DNA of 64,000 nt from JAMQKA01 sp043951865 (GTDB taxonomy: Bacteria > Bacteroidota > Rhodothermia > Balneolales > Balneolaceae), in assembly GCF_043951865.1 (NCBI RefSeq), contig NZ_JBINJF010000012.1, positions 1 through 64,000 of the forward strand, in the 5' to 3' direction. The translations under genes and the position numbers were made by a program. The notes under the pieces are model-generated. The model was not told where the DNA came from. It saw only the letters and a program-made list of their open reading frames with translations, and made no database searches. Shown here piece after piece: positions 54,148 to 63,009 of this stretch; position 1 is the first letter of the stretch, and every line of letters starts with the position of its first letter.

Positions 54148-54820
54148 GTGCCTCCAGCTTGTATCCCACCCCGTAGACGGTTTCAATAATATCGGAAGCA
54201 CCGGCCCCGGACAGTTTTTTCCGGATATTTTTCATGTGAGAGTTGATGAAGTCCAGAGAAAAACGGTCATCAATACTGTTGCCCCAAATATGTTCTGCCA
54301 GGGCAATCCGGGTAATGGTTTTATTTTTGTTGAGCACCAGGTAGCGCAAAATTTTGTATTCCGTTTCGGTCATATCCAGCGGCTGCTGTCCATAGCGGAC
54401 CTGCAGGTGATCGAGGTTTACCGTCAGGGCCCCCGCCGATATCTCATTGTCGTTGATCTTGAACCTTCGACGCAAGACTGCGTGAATACGGGCCCGGAGT
54501 TCAGACATGGAAAACGGTTTGGCCAGGTAGTCGTCGCTGCCCAGTTCCAGGCCTTTTACCTTGTCCTCCACTTCACCCCGGGCCGTCAGGATGACGATAG
54601 CGGTATCGCTGTAAAAACGTTTGACCATCTGCAGGAGATCAAGTCCATCTCCGTCGGGCAGGCCGAGATCAAGCAGCACCAGGTCATATTCATCGGCCGC
54701 AACCAGATTCCTGGCCTCCTGCAGGGTTTCAGAAACGTCAACATTGAACTGTTCTTCGAGAAGTTGATCTTCCAGCTCGTCATGCAGCAGGGGTTCGTCT
54801 TCAACAATAAGTGCTCTCAT
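54134..54820 (-). CDS. OmpR-family response regulator
   Basis: 228-aa two-domain regulator. Receiver: acidic pocket EDE near 7-9, phosphoacceptor Asp51 (LLDLGLPDGDG) and Lys101 (AKPF). C-terminal winged helix: LTVNLDHLQVRYG, ETEYKILRYLVLNKNKTITR, HIWGNSIDDRFSLDFINSHMKNIRKKL, and ETVYGVGYKLE. It should activate the metal-efflux operon downstream of the kinase. Start ATG 54820 gives a normal MRALIVEDEP receiver start; an upstream start at 54862 would add 14 residues. Confidence 0.93.
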   Translation of the reverse strand: MRALIVEDEPLLHDELEDQLLEEQFNVDVSETLQEARNLVAADEYDLVLLDLGLPDGDGLDLLQMVKRFYSDTAIVILTARGEVEDKVKGLELGSDDYLAKPFSMSELRARIHAVLRRRFKINDNEISAGALTVNLDHLQVRYGQQPLDMTETEYKILRYLVLNKNKTITRIALAEHIWGNSIDDRFSLDFINSHMKNIRKKLSGAGASDIIETVYGVGYKLEAHEAE

Positions 54821-55244
54821 TGTACCTTGCTTAAGGTTTGTTAAAACAGATGACGGCTCCAAACTACAAAGGAGAAAACTATTTATTTCATTTTGCTGTA
54901 CCTTTTTGTGAGTAGTGAAATCACGCAGAAGTATGTAGGGGAAAAGCTTAACCTGCTATTTTCACCAGGAAATTGGTTTGTACGCAAGATGCGTTGGAAA
55001 TCGGGATCGAAACGTTTCGCTATACGTCGAACGAGTGATTTCCATGATCAACGCAGCTGGTGGGCCAGTTTCGCCACCTGCTACACATTGTTATAGTTAT
55101 TGCAGTCTTAATATCAATGTAACTTATTGCGTATCATGGTCTTGTGTAAATTCATACTGAAATCGTGTGAGGCACTTGAATGTATGCACGGAACCTGATG
55201 ATGCCTGGACACATACGGTTCGCTATCTGTACCGGCTTATAGTT
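54821..55244. other. Intergenic region between hisH and the two-component system
   Basis: 424 bases. A perfect 12-bp palindrome CGAAACGTTTCG lies at 55008-55019. A stretch at about 55160-55215 ends in ACATACGGTTC, recalling a group II intron domain V, but the 5' strand is missing. The region should contain the promoter of the response regulator and the end of the his transcript. No gene was supported. Confidence 0.45.
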
Positions 55245-55856
55245 CTACAGCTTAATCTGCGACTGGCTGGCGACGTGGATAAGGAAATTTTGGAGCAGCA
55301 TTGATCCCACCTCTCCCGATTTTTCCGGGTGGAACTGGACGCCCAGATAGTTGTCGCGTTCCACCACGGCTGCAAAAGTGTTGATGTAGGAACATTCGGC
55401 GAGCGTAAATTCATTCACCGGGGCGTAAAAGCTGTGCACGTAGTAGAAGAAATGATCGGTTGAAATTCCCTTTAACAGTGGATGAGGCTCGACCGATGAA
55501 AACGTGTTCCATCCCATGTGGGGTACTTTTGCTTGGGAGGCATCAAATTTCTGGAGTCTTCCCGGGATGACGCCCAGCCCGCGGGTGTCTCCCTCTTCCG
55601 ACGATTCATACAGCAGCTGCATCCCCAGGCAGATTCCGAGAACAGGCTTGCCCGTCTCTTTCAGCCAGGAGGTGAGCCCGTTTTCCCGCAGTGATTCCAT
55701 GGCGGAATATGCGTGACCAACACCGGGAAAAATAACGGCTTCCGCTGCATTCAGCTCGCTGGTGTTGCTGGTAATAACGAAGTCGGCTCCCAGCCGGTCG
55801 AGTGCGTTACTGACGGAAGCCAGGTTCCCCGCTTTGTAGTTGATAATAGCGATCAT
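55245..55856 (-). CDS. hisH: Imidazole glycerol phosphate synthase glutamine amidotransferase subunit
   Basis: 203-aa glutaminase subunit of IGP synthase. Catalytic Cys is in GICLGMQLL, and the His-x-Glu pair is in VQFHPEKSG. It releases ammonia for HisF to form imidazole glycerol phosphate and AICAR. Here it is the last gene of the local cluster; hisF, hisA and hisI are not downstream, so they must be elsewhere. The hisH start is 3 bp from the hisB stop. Confidence 0.95.
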   Translation of the reverse strand: MIAIINYKAGNLASVSNALDRLGADFVITSNTSELNAAEAVIFPGVGHAYSAMESLRENGLTSWLKETGKPVLGICLGMQLLYESSEEGDTRGLGVIPGRLQKFDASQAKVPHMGWNTFSSVEPHPLLKGISTDHFFYYVHSFYAPVNEFTLAECSYINTFAAVVERDNYLGVQFHPEKSGEVGSMLLQNFLIHVASQSQIKL

Positions 55857-55858
55857 TG

Positions 55859-56749
55859 TTACAGGGTGTTTTTAGTGCTGGGTAGAATATTGTATTGTCG
55901 TTCACTCCGGCTTACAGAGGCGCGCAGGCAGCGGGCCAGTCCCTTGAAGCAGGCTTCAATCTTGTGATGATCGTTGGCGCCCGAAACCGAAATATGCAGT
56001 GTGGCTTTCAGGTTCATCGCCAGTGAATAGAAAAAATGTTCGGTCATTTCGGTGGGGAAATCTCCAACCATTTCGCGTTTAAAATCAGCCTCAAACACCA
56101 AGTAGGGTCTCCCGGACAGATCCAGCGCCACTTCAGCCTTTGTTTCATCCATCGGCAGCACAAAGCTGTACCGCTGAATCCCTATTTTGTGGTCCAGGGC
56201 CTCGGCGATAGCCTCTCCAAGGGCGATTGCCACATCTTCAATGGTGTGGTGCTCATCGACCTCCAGGTCTCCGTCACAGTGTATGCGCAGGTCGATAAGC
56301 CCGTGTTTTGCGATCTGCTCAAGCATGTGATCAAAAAAGTTGAGACCAGTTTGAATATCGGCATGCCCTGTTCCGTCAAGGTTCAGCGCAATCTGGATGT
56401 CGGTTTCGGCGGTTTTCCGATTGATTTCTGCGGTGCGTTCCGGGAAACACAATATATGTGACAGCTTCAGCCAGTCGTTGACTTCGGCAACCGTTGAATC
56501 GGACGTTTCGGCCTGTAGGTGCATGCCATCCCCGGAAGAAACGGAAAGATCAGCCTCCCCGGGAGCGTTAAACTGCGATTCTACCCGTTCATTCTCCAGC
56601 AGCTGCTGTTGTGCATCGGTAAGCAGGTCAACGTCAAAGCCGATTTCATGATTCAGCTTCTGCAGGTAATGGAGGCCAAAGAGTGCTCCTGGCCACAGCA
56701 GGTTTTCCCGTCCTGCTCCCAGTGCTTCGTTGTGGATCCAAATTTTCAT
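55859..56749 (-). CDS. hisB: Imidazoleglycerol-phosphate dehydratase with degenerate N-terminal domain
   Basis: 296-aa protein. The C-terminal 190 residues are a full IGP dehydratase, with GLNFFDHMLEQIAKHG, DEHHTIEDVAIALGEA and HFFYSLAMNLKATLHI as metal-binding motifs. The first about 95 residues resemble the HAD domain of bifunctional HisB (WPGALFGLHYLQKL parallels its PGVIPALRELQ region), but the DxDxT motif is absent and the start reads IWIHNEALGAGREN. It therefore probably lacks histidinol-phosphatase activity, which must be supplied elsewhere. Its start overlaps the hisC stop by 4 bp. Confidence 0.9.
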   Translation of the reverse strand: MKIWIHNEALGAGRENLLWPGALFGLHYLQKLNHEIGFDVDLLTDAQQQLLENERVESQFNAPGEADLSVSSGDGMHLQAETSDSTVAEVNDWLKLSHILCFPERTAEINRKTAETDIQIALNLDGTGHADIQTGLNFFDHMLEQIAKHGLIDLRIHCDGDLEVDEHHTIEDVAIALGEAIAEALDHKIGIQRYSFVLPMDETKAEVALDLSGRPYLVFEADFKREMVGDFPTEMTEHFFYSLAMNLKATLHISVSGANDHHKIEACFKGLARCLRASVSRSERQYNILPSTKNTL

Positions 56750-57801
56750 GCGGTTACCTCTTTGAGAGTAGAAAGGAACAGGTCGTTTTCATCGGGCGTT
56801 CCCACCGTTACGCGCAGGCAGTTGTCGCATCGCGGTTCATTGCCGCGGTATCGAACAATGACTCCCTGCTCAGCCAGCTTTTGGTAGACTGCACGGGCGT
56901 GTTCAATTTTGAAGAGCAAGAAGTTGGCATCCGAAGGATACACCTTCTTTACGAAGGGCTGCATGGAGAGAGCCTTGGCCAGCCGATCTCGTTCTTCTTT
57001 TATCTTTTCAATGTTAAAACGGACAGACTCCAGGTTGTCAAACGCCTTGCGCGCGTAGTAGGAGGTCAGCGAGTTTACGTTGTAGGGCGCTTTGACCTTC
57101 AGCATATACCGGATGATATCTTCGGCTGCTATGGCTATCCCCAGGCGTATCCCCGCCAGTCCAAAAGCTTTGGAAAGGGTTTGCAGAACCACCAGGTTGG
57201 GGTATTGGGCGACCTCGCCGGCCAGGCTTTCCCGGTCACTGAAATCGACATACGCCTCGTCGATAACGACGATGCCGGTAAATTCACCGGCAATATGTTT
57301 CATGGCGTCTACAGACAGGTCGTTGCCCGTCGGATTGTTCGGGGAGCAGAGTAGAATCATTTTAGTATTCTCCCGCACGTTTTCCAGGACGGCCTCCGGG
57401 TCCACGTCAAATTCAGGGGTCAGCAATACCTTATCCACCGGGATGTTGTGGATGTTGGCCGACACCTCGTACATGCCGTAGGTAGGCGGCGTGATAAGGA
57501 TTCGGTCTTGACCGGGTTCGCAAAATATCCGCATCAGCAGGTCAATGGCTTCATCACTGCCTACTCCCACAAACACATTTTCCGTACGGACCCCCCGAAG
57601 GTCCGCGAGCTTGCTGCGAAGCTCCCACTGGTAGGGGGAGGGATAGCGGTTCAGCCCTTCAACATGAACGGGTGAACCGTAGCTGTTTTCATTGGCATCC
57701 AGCAGGGTTCCCTTGTCGTAGTCGTCGCGCGCGCTCCGGTAGGGTTTCAGCGCTCTGATATTGGGACGAACCAGGTCGTCAATGGAGATTGTTTTCGGCA
57801 T
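56746..57801 (-). CDS. hisC: Histidinol-phosphate aminotransferase
   Basis: 351-aa PLP aminotransferase that converts imidazole acetol phosphate to histidinol phosphate. LDANENSYG, SPNNPTGNDLS and TLSKAFGLAGIRLGIA with the Schiff-base Lys are present. It is flanked by hisD and hisB in the minus-strand operon, so the function is secure. Its stop overlaps the hisB start by 4 bp (ATGA), giving translational coupling. A second HisC-like gene at 3.7 kb is unlinked. Confidence 0.95.
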   Translation of the reverse strand: MPKTISIDDLVRPNIRALKPYRSARDDYDKGTLLDANENSYGSPVHVEGLNRYPSPYQWELRSKLADLRGVRTENVFVGVGSDEAIDLLMRIFCEPGQDRILITPPTYGMYEVSANIHNIPVDKVLLTPEFDVDPEAVLENVRENTKMILLCSPNNPTGNDLSVDAMKHIAGEFTGIVVIDEAYVDFSDRESLAGEVAQYPNLVVLQTLSKAFGLAGIRLGIAIAAEDIIRYMLKVKAPYNVNSLTSYYARKAFDNLESVRFNIEKIKEERDRLAKALSMQPFVKKVYPSDANFLLFKIEHARAVYQKLAEQGVIVRYRGNEPRCDNCLRVTVGTPDENDLFLSTLKEVTA

Positions 57802-57806
57802 AATAA

Positions 57807-59093
57807 TCAGTCGTTGTCATTAATTCGTATGGTGACGGCACGTTTGTGGCCCTCAAGTTGCTCGAGTTCAGCCAGCTTGGTAACCGATGGAGCAATGGAT
57901 TCCAGTCCTGCCCGGTCCAGTTGCTGCATAGTGATAAATTTTTGAAATGAATCCACCGAAACGCCGCTGTACATCCGGGCATAGCCATAAGTCGGCAACG
58001 TGTGGTTGGTGCCAGAGGCGTAGTCCCCGACACTTTCCGGCGACCAGGGACCCAGGAAAACAGATCCCGCGTTTTGAATGTGATCGGTCATCGATTCGGG
58101 GTTCCTGCACTGTACGATCAGATGCTCCGGTGCATACCGGTTGGAAAAATAGAACGCATCTTCAAGGTTTTCCACCTGGACGGCAAAACTGTGCTCCAGG
58201 GCGCCGGTGGCCGCTTCTGCCCGGGGAAGCCGGGTTAACTGCCGGTTGAGCTCATCTTCCAGGAGGTCGAAGTTAAATGAAGGCGTAGCCACCAGTACCA
58301 CCTGGCTGTCGGCTCCGTGTTCAGCCTGCGAGAGGAGGTCTGCCGCCACAAAAGTAGGATTTGCGGTTTCATCCGCGATGACCAGTACTTCCGAGGGACC
58401 GGCCGGCATATCAATGGAAACACCCGCTTCGCTGTTTTGCAGCCACATTTTTGCAGCCGTCACATATTGGTTGCCTGGCCCTAAAATCTTGTCCACCTTG
58501 GGAACCGATTCAGTTCCGTATGCGAGAGCCGCTATCGCCTGTGCCCCGCCGGCCAGTAAAAGCGTGGTAATGCCAAGCTTGCGGGCGATATAGATCATTT
58601 CATCATCAACCGTCCCCTGAGCATTGGGCGGGGTGGCGGCAACAATCTGCGTGCACCCGGCCAGCATGGCGGGAATTCCCAGCATCATCAGCGTGGAGGG
58701 CAGGATGGCCGTCCCGCCCGGGATGTAAAGTCCAACCCGCTCAATGGGGCGGGCTACCCGGGAGCATCGAACACCCGGCATGGTTTCAACTTCGACAGGA
58801 GCAGAAAGCTGCGCCTTGTGAAATCGATAGATGTTGCGGAAGGCGGTGTCGATCGCTGACTGCACTTCTGCATTGATCTCCACCTCAATCTCATGCGGAT
58901 TAATCGCAAGGGGGGCAGGGCGTACGCCGTCGAATCTTTCGGTGTGCGAGAGCACCGCCTCGTCTCCATTGGTTTCCACATCCTCAAGAATCGGCCGGAC
59001 CTGCTCGAAAACGGACAGGAAATCCATCTTGGGACGCCGGCAGAGCGCCTTGATCTGGTCGTCATCTAAATTGGAAAATTGATACGTTTTCAT
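57807..59093 (-). CDS. hisD: Histidinol dehydrogenase
   Basis: 428-aa enzyme that oxidises L-histidinol to L-histidine in two NAD-dependent steps. YIPGGTAILPSTLMMLGIPA, GPGNQYVTAAK, SIDMPAGPSEVLVIAD and LLSQAEHGADSQ with the zinc-site Gln/His residues are present. Length is normal for the family. It lies between hisG (64 bp upstream) and hisC (5 bp downstream) in the operon. Confidence 0.95.
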   Translation of the reverse strand: MKTYQFSNLDDDQIKALCRRPKMDFLSVFEQVRPILEDVETNGDEAVLSHTERFDGVRPAPLAINPHEIEVEINAEVQSAIDTAFRNIYRFHKAQLSAPVEVETMPGVRCSRVARPIERVGLYIPGGTAILPSTLMMLGIPAMLAGCTQIVAATPPNAQGTVDDEMIYIARKLGITTLLLAGGAQAIAALAYGTESVPKVDKILGPGNQYVTAAKMWLQNSEAGVSIDMPAGPSEVLVIADETANPTFVAADLLSQAEHGADSQVVLVATPSFNFDLLEDELNRQLTRLPRAEAATGALEHSFAVQVENLEDAFYFSNRYAPEHLIVQCRNPESMTDHIQNAGSVFLGPWSPESVGDYASGTNHTLPTYGYARMYSGVSVDSFQKFITMQQLDRAGLESIAPSVTKLAELEQLEGHKRAVTIRINDND

Positions 59094-59157
59094 AACTCAC
59101 TCACTGAACATCGCTTCAGGATAAAAGCATTCCTTTTTGCAACAATTTGGAGGTTTG

Positions 59158-60039
59158 TCAAACAATCATGCTTTCTATAGGCAATATGACAATGCCTGAA
59201 GCCCCGGCTGCCTTCAGCTTCTCCATCACTTCCCAAAACTGTTCTACCTGGATAACGGTGTGGATGGCCACCATATCCTCGTCAGCAAGCGGCATAACGG
59301 TCGGACTTTTGAGCGAGGGGATGATATCCTTGATCTCCGGGACCGCTTTCTTGGGGGCATTCATCATGATGTACCGGCTGCGCTCGGCCTGCTGGTAGCC
59401 GTCGATGCGGAGCATAAATTTTTCGATCAGCTTCTTTTTCCCCTCGGAAAGCTCCTTGTTCGTGCGGATCAGCTGGGTTTCGGACTCAAAAATGGTTTCA
59501 ATCTCCTCCAGGCCGTTGGCTTTAAGCGTGTTGCCGGTGGAAACCAGGTCGCAGATGGCGTCGGCCACCTCCAGGCGGGGCGCAATTTCGACGGCCCCCG
59601 AGATGGTCACAATATTCGATTCAACGCCCTTTCTCTGCAGGTAGTGCCGCGTCAGGTTCGGGTAGCTTGTGGCGATCGTTTTCCCGTCAAAATCCTGGAC
59701 GGACTGGATATTCCCGTTTTTACGGGCTGCCAGGGAGAGCCGGCAGACCCCGTAGTCGAGTCCACGGAGGATTGTAACATCGGCGCCGGTTTCGGCCGTA
59801 ACATTGGCTCCTACAAAACCGAGATCGCAGACCCCGTCTTGCACGTATTCCGGGATGTCGTCGTCACGAATGAGCAGCAGCTCCACATCAAAATTACGAC
59901 ATTTCACCATCAGACTGCGCTTGTAATTGTCGAAGCGCAGTCCGATGCCTTCCAGCAGGTTAATGGTTTTATCGGTCAGGCGACCATCTTTTTGCAACGC
60001 AATGCGTAAAGAGGTCTTGGTATCGGCAGATCGATTCAT
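59158..60039 (-). CDS. hisG: ATP phosphoribosyltransferase, long form
   Basis: 293-aa first enzyme of histidine biosynthesis, joining ATP and PRPP. RIALQKDGRLTDKTINLLEGIG starts the chain, and DLGFVGANV and DLVSTGNTLKANGLEEIE (PRPP site) follow. The C-terminal 75 residues (MNAPKKAVPEIKDIIPSLKSPTV) form the regulatory HisG_C domain, so this is the hexameric long form inhibited by histidine without HisZ. It is the first gene of the operon; a structured element lies about 260 bp upstream. Confidence 0.95.
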   Translation of the reverse strand: MNRSADTKTSLRIALQKDGRLTDKTINLLEGIGLRFDNYKRSLMVKCRNFDVELLLIRDDDIPEYVQDGVCDLGFVGANVTAETGADVTILRGLDYGVCRLSLAARKNGNIQSVQDFDGKTIATSYPNLTRHYLQRKGVESNIVTISGAVEIAPRLEVADAICDLVSTGNTLKANGLEEIETIFESETQLIRTNKELSEGKKKLIEKFMLRIDGYQQAERSRYIMMNAPKKAVPEIKDIIPSLKSPTVMPLADEDMVAIHTVIQVEQFWEVMEKLKAAGASGIVILPIESMIV

Positions 60040-60305
60040 AGCTTGCAGAATAATTGGTTGTATTGTGAAAATGGTTATGGAAGATGGTAAAGAAGTCGGC
60101 TGGTAGCAATACCTGTATAGATATAAAAAGTCTGTTTAGTGGTGATGGACACCACCGTGACGGGCGTGGGAGAGAATATGGGAATATCGAATTTCCATCA
60201 GTCCTGAATATACAATTTCAAACCCAAGTATGCACGCAAGAAAATGAACTGGCGGCCGAGGCTGTATCACGGTCTATGTAAACTACTGGAAGCAGCCAAT
60301 AAAAA

Positions 60306-60340
60306 AGCCCCGTACACGATAAATTATTATGTACGGGGCT
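60306..60340 (-). terminator. Strong intrinsic terminator upstream of hisG
   Basis: Perfect 11-bp stem AGCCCCGTACA (60306-60316) and TGTACGGGGCT (60330-60340) with a 13-nt loop. On the minus strand it is followed by TTTTTTATT. It lies in the leader of the his operon, so it could attenuate it; it could also end a short RNA. Confidence 0.75.
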
Positions 60341-60353
60341 GTCTGGGTCAACA

Positions 60354-60390
60354 ACCGTCTACAATGTTGGAGTGTGGGTATTGCGACGGT
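60354..60390 (-). ncRNA. Structured hairpin in front of the his leader terminator
   Basis: ACCGTC (60354-60359) pairs with GACGGT (60385-60390), continued by an inner CAAT/ATTG helix with a small bulge. Thirteen bases separate it from the terminator. Together the two hairpins look like an attenuator or a small RNA; no competing antiterminator was proven. Confidence 0.4.
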
Positions 60391-60606
60391 AGAACGTAAA
60401 AATAGCAGCTTGTACATACCTATACTGGCAGCAGGAAGAAATGTTCCGGAAAAATTTTTGTTTCCAGCAAAGAAGTTCGTTACCTGTGGCCAGACCGGTA
60501 TGGGAAGAGAAAACATTTTCACTTCTGTATTGATCAATTTAATTCAAACGGTTATTCTTATCGCTTTGGCAAACGACAGAAATTAAATCAACAGAATACA
60601 GATTAT

Positions 60607-60882
60607 ATGATAACCACGGCCCAGTTTACCTATATTCCCCTTGAGTCTCAAAACCCGCGCGAGAGCATAGAATTTTTACTCGAGATGGTGGCCCAGCACG
60701 AAGTAGAGGTGGATGTCAATTACCTTTCCACCAGCGTGCGAGGAGAAACAGATACTATTTTTGAGTTGATCCGTGAAATTTATGACACGATGACCATCGA
60801 GGGGGAAGAGTTTCGTTTTCATATCGAGCTTCTTAACCCGGTCCCGGTTGACGACACTGAGCAGCTCAACATCCCCGAGTAG
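60607..60882 (+). CDS. YkoF/MTH1187-like small protein
   Basis: 91-aa cytoplasmic protein. EFLLEMVAQHEVEVDVNYLST, TDTIFELIREIYDTMTI and RFHIELLNPVP give a ferredoxin-like alternation resembling thiamine-binding YkoF and MTH1187-type proteins. The match is from pattern memory and is moderate. No thiamine gene or THI element is adjacent. It is the only gene between the divergent his leader and lepA. Confidence 0.55.
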   Translation: MITTAQFTYIPLESQNPRESIEFLLEMVAQHEVEVDVNYLSTSVRGETDTIFELIREIYDTMTIEGEEFRFHIELLNPVPVDDTEQLNIPE

Positions 60883-61115
60883 AGGTGAGTCCGACCGTTA
60901 TGCGTGATATGTATTCCCGTCAGGCCAGGGATGTGGGGCACGTATTGCGCTTTTCCCACCTCCCACCTCCTCCGTTATTTGGATAGAAGCAGAGGCAAGG
61001 TGGTGGAAGTTGTTCCAATTTTATTTTTACGGGGTAATATGCAATCCCTCCACTAAATTTGTATCTTAACCGTTCTTTTTGTTAAGCCTCTATTCCACCG
61101 CAAGCAGATACAGTT

Positions 61116-62924
61116 ATGCCTGAAATTCGCAACTTTTGCATTATCGCTCATATTGACCACGGGAAGTCGACCCTGGCCGATCGCTTGTTGGAGCGCACCG
61201 GCGCCATCACCGAGCGGGAGATGAAGGAGCAGATTCTCGACGATATGGACCTGGAGCGGGAGCGTGGTATTACGATTAAAAGCCACGCTATCAAGATGGA
61301 GTATGAGCGTCCAAACGGGGAGAAGGTGATTTTTAACCTGATTGACACCCCGGGGCATGTCGATTTTTCTTATGAAGTGTCGCGCGCGCTGAAGGCATGT
61401 GAAGGCGCTCTGCTGGTGGTGGATGCCGCCCAGGGAGTTGAGGCACAGACGATATCCACCCTGTACCAGGCGATTGACCAGGACCTGGACATTGTACCGG
61501 TCCTGAACAAGATTGACCTGCCCGGCGCCGACATCGAAGGGGTGGGCCAGCAGATTGTAGACCTGATCGGGTGCGACCACGACGAGATTTTGAAAGTATC
61601 CGGCAAAACGGGAGATGGAATTGACCAGCTTCTCGAAGCGATTGTGGAGCGCATTCCCGGCCCCAAACGAGATACGGAAAAGCCGCTGCGCGCACTGATT
61701 TTTGATTCGGTCTTCAATACCTATCGCGGTTCCATTGTGTATGTACGGGTGATGGAGGGAGCCCTGAACAAGGGCGACGGCATCCGGTTTATGGCGACTG
61801 GCAAAGAGTACGACGCCGAGGAGATCGGCTACCTTATGATGAAACAGGTGAAAACGGATCGACTGGAAGCCGGAGAAGTGGGATATATCGTGGGCAGTGT
61901 GAAATCGCTGCAGGATGCCCGTGTTGGCGACACCGTCACGAAGCCCGACAATCCCGCCAAAGAGCCGATCCCCGGGTACCAGGAGCCCAAGCCGATGGTG
62001 TTCAGCGGGCTCTTTCCCACGCAGTCGGATGATTTTGAGGATCTGCGGTCGGCACTGGAAAAACTGCAGCTTAACGATGCCTCGCTAACCTACGAGCCGG
62101 AGACCTCCGAGGCCCTCGGATTTGGATTCCGCGCGGGTTTCCTGGGAATGCTCCACATGGAGATTGTACAGGAGCGGCTCGACCGCGAGTTTGATATAGA
62201 TATTATCACCACCGTTCCCAACGTGGAATACAAGGTGGAGGTCGAAAAAAAGGGGCAAAGGGAAACGATTGTTGTGGACAATCCCAGCGATATGCCGGAT
62301 CCGGGAGAGCGGGAAGCGGTATACGAGCCGTTTATCAAAGCTACTATTTTGACTCCATCTGAATTTATCGGCCCGGTGATGAAGCTCTGCCAGGACAAGC
62401 GGGGGGTGTACGTAAACCAGCTGCACATGCAGGGCGGCCGCGTGGAGATAACCTACGAACTGCCGATGGCGGAAGTGGTGTTCGATTTCTACGATCGCCT
62501 GAAAAGCGGCACCCGCGGATACGCTTCGCTCGACTATGAATTTCTTGAATACCGGGAAAGCGACCTGGTTCGTTTGGATATACTGCTGAATGAGGAACCG
62601 GTGGATGCCCTCTCCAGTATCATACATCGCGACAAGGCGTATGAACAGGGTCGAAAGCTCTGCAAGAAGCTGAAGGAACTGATCCCCAAGCAGCAGTTTG
62701 AAGTCCCGATCCAGGCCGCCACCGGCTCGCGAATTATTGCGCGCGAAACGATCCGGGCTATCCGCAAGGATGTCACCGCAAAGTGTTATGGCGGAGACGT
62801 TTCCCGAAAGCGCAAACTTATCGAGAAACAGAAGGAGGGGAAAAAGCGTATGAAACAGGTGGGTACTGTTGAAGTCCCCCAGGAGGCATTCCTCGCTGTC
62901 CTTTCAATGGACGAGAAAGGTTAG
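61116..62924 (+). CDS. lepA: Elongation factor 4 (back-translocating GTPase)
   Basis: 602-aa translational GTPase. G1 HIDHGKSTLADRL, effector RERGITIKSHA, G3 DTPGHVDFSYEV, G4 NKIDLPGAD, domains II and III (YQEPKPMVFSGLFP) and the LepA-specific C-terminal KCYGGDVSRKRKLIEKQKEGKKRMK are all intact. It binds ribosomes and helps under stress or low temperature. The lepA-(secreted protein)-lepB order recalls the classic lepA-lepB linkage. Start ATG 61116 gives MPEIRNFCIIAHIDHG. Confidence 0.97.
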   Translation: MPEIRNFCIIAHIDHGKSTLADRLLERTGAITEREMKEQILDDMDLERERGITIKSHAIKMEYERPNGEKVIFNLIDTPGHVDFSYEVSRALKACEGALLVVDAAQGVEAQTISTLYQAIDQDLDIVPVLNKIDLPGADIEGVGQQIVDLIGCDHDEILKVSGKTGDGIDQLLEAIVERIPGPKRDTEKPLRALIFDSVFNTYRGSIVYVRVMEGALNKGDGIRFMATGKEYDAEEIGYLMMKQVKTDRLEAGEVGYIVGSVKSLQDARVGDTVTKPDNPAKEPIPGYQEPKPMVFSGLFPTQSDDFEDLRSALEKLQLNDASLTYEPETSEALGFGFRAGFLGMLHMEIVQERLDREFDIDIITTVPNVEYKVEVEKKGQRETIVVDNPSDMPDPGEREAVYEPFIKATILTPSEFIGPVMKLCQDKRGVYVNQLHMQGGRVEITYELPMAEVVFDFYDRLKSGTRGYASLDYEFLEYRESDLVRLDILLNEEPVDALSSIIHRDKAYEQGRKLCKKLKELIPKQQFEVPIQAATGSRIIARETIRAIRKDVTAKCYGGDVSRKRKLIEKQKEGKKRMKQVGTVEVPQEAFLAVLSMDEKG

Positions 62925-63009
62925 AAGATTGCTTACGCTTTTTAACCAAAGTTTTACCAGATTTTATTTAGTTTGACCCGAAAAATTAAATGAAGCCAGG
63001 AATTTGCTT

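Larger units (their letters stand above)
60040..60606. other. Leader region of the his operon and divergent promoter region
   Basis: 567 bases. The minus-strand transcript towards hisG would contain a hairpin (60354-60390) and a strong terminator (60306-60340). The plus strand should carry the promoter of the YkoF-like gene near 60540-60606. A His-rich leader peptide was looked for and not seen. The 260 bases between terminator and hisG hold no other gene. Confidence 0.5.

Noticed and set aside
55150..55244. Group II intron 3' end (domain V-like ACATACGGTTC)
   Set aside because: The complementary 5' strand GAGCCG is absent and no intron ORF was seen.
60283..60537. 84-codon minus-strand frame in the his leader as a leader peptide
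   Set aside because: It has no run of His codons, reads through the terminator stem, and lacks a good start; it looks like chance.
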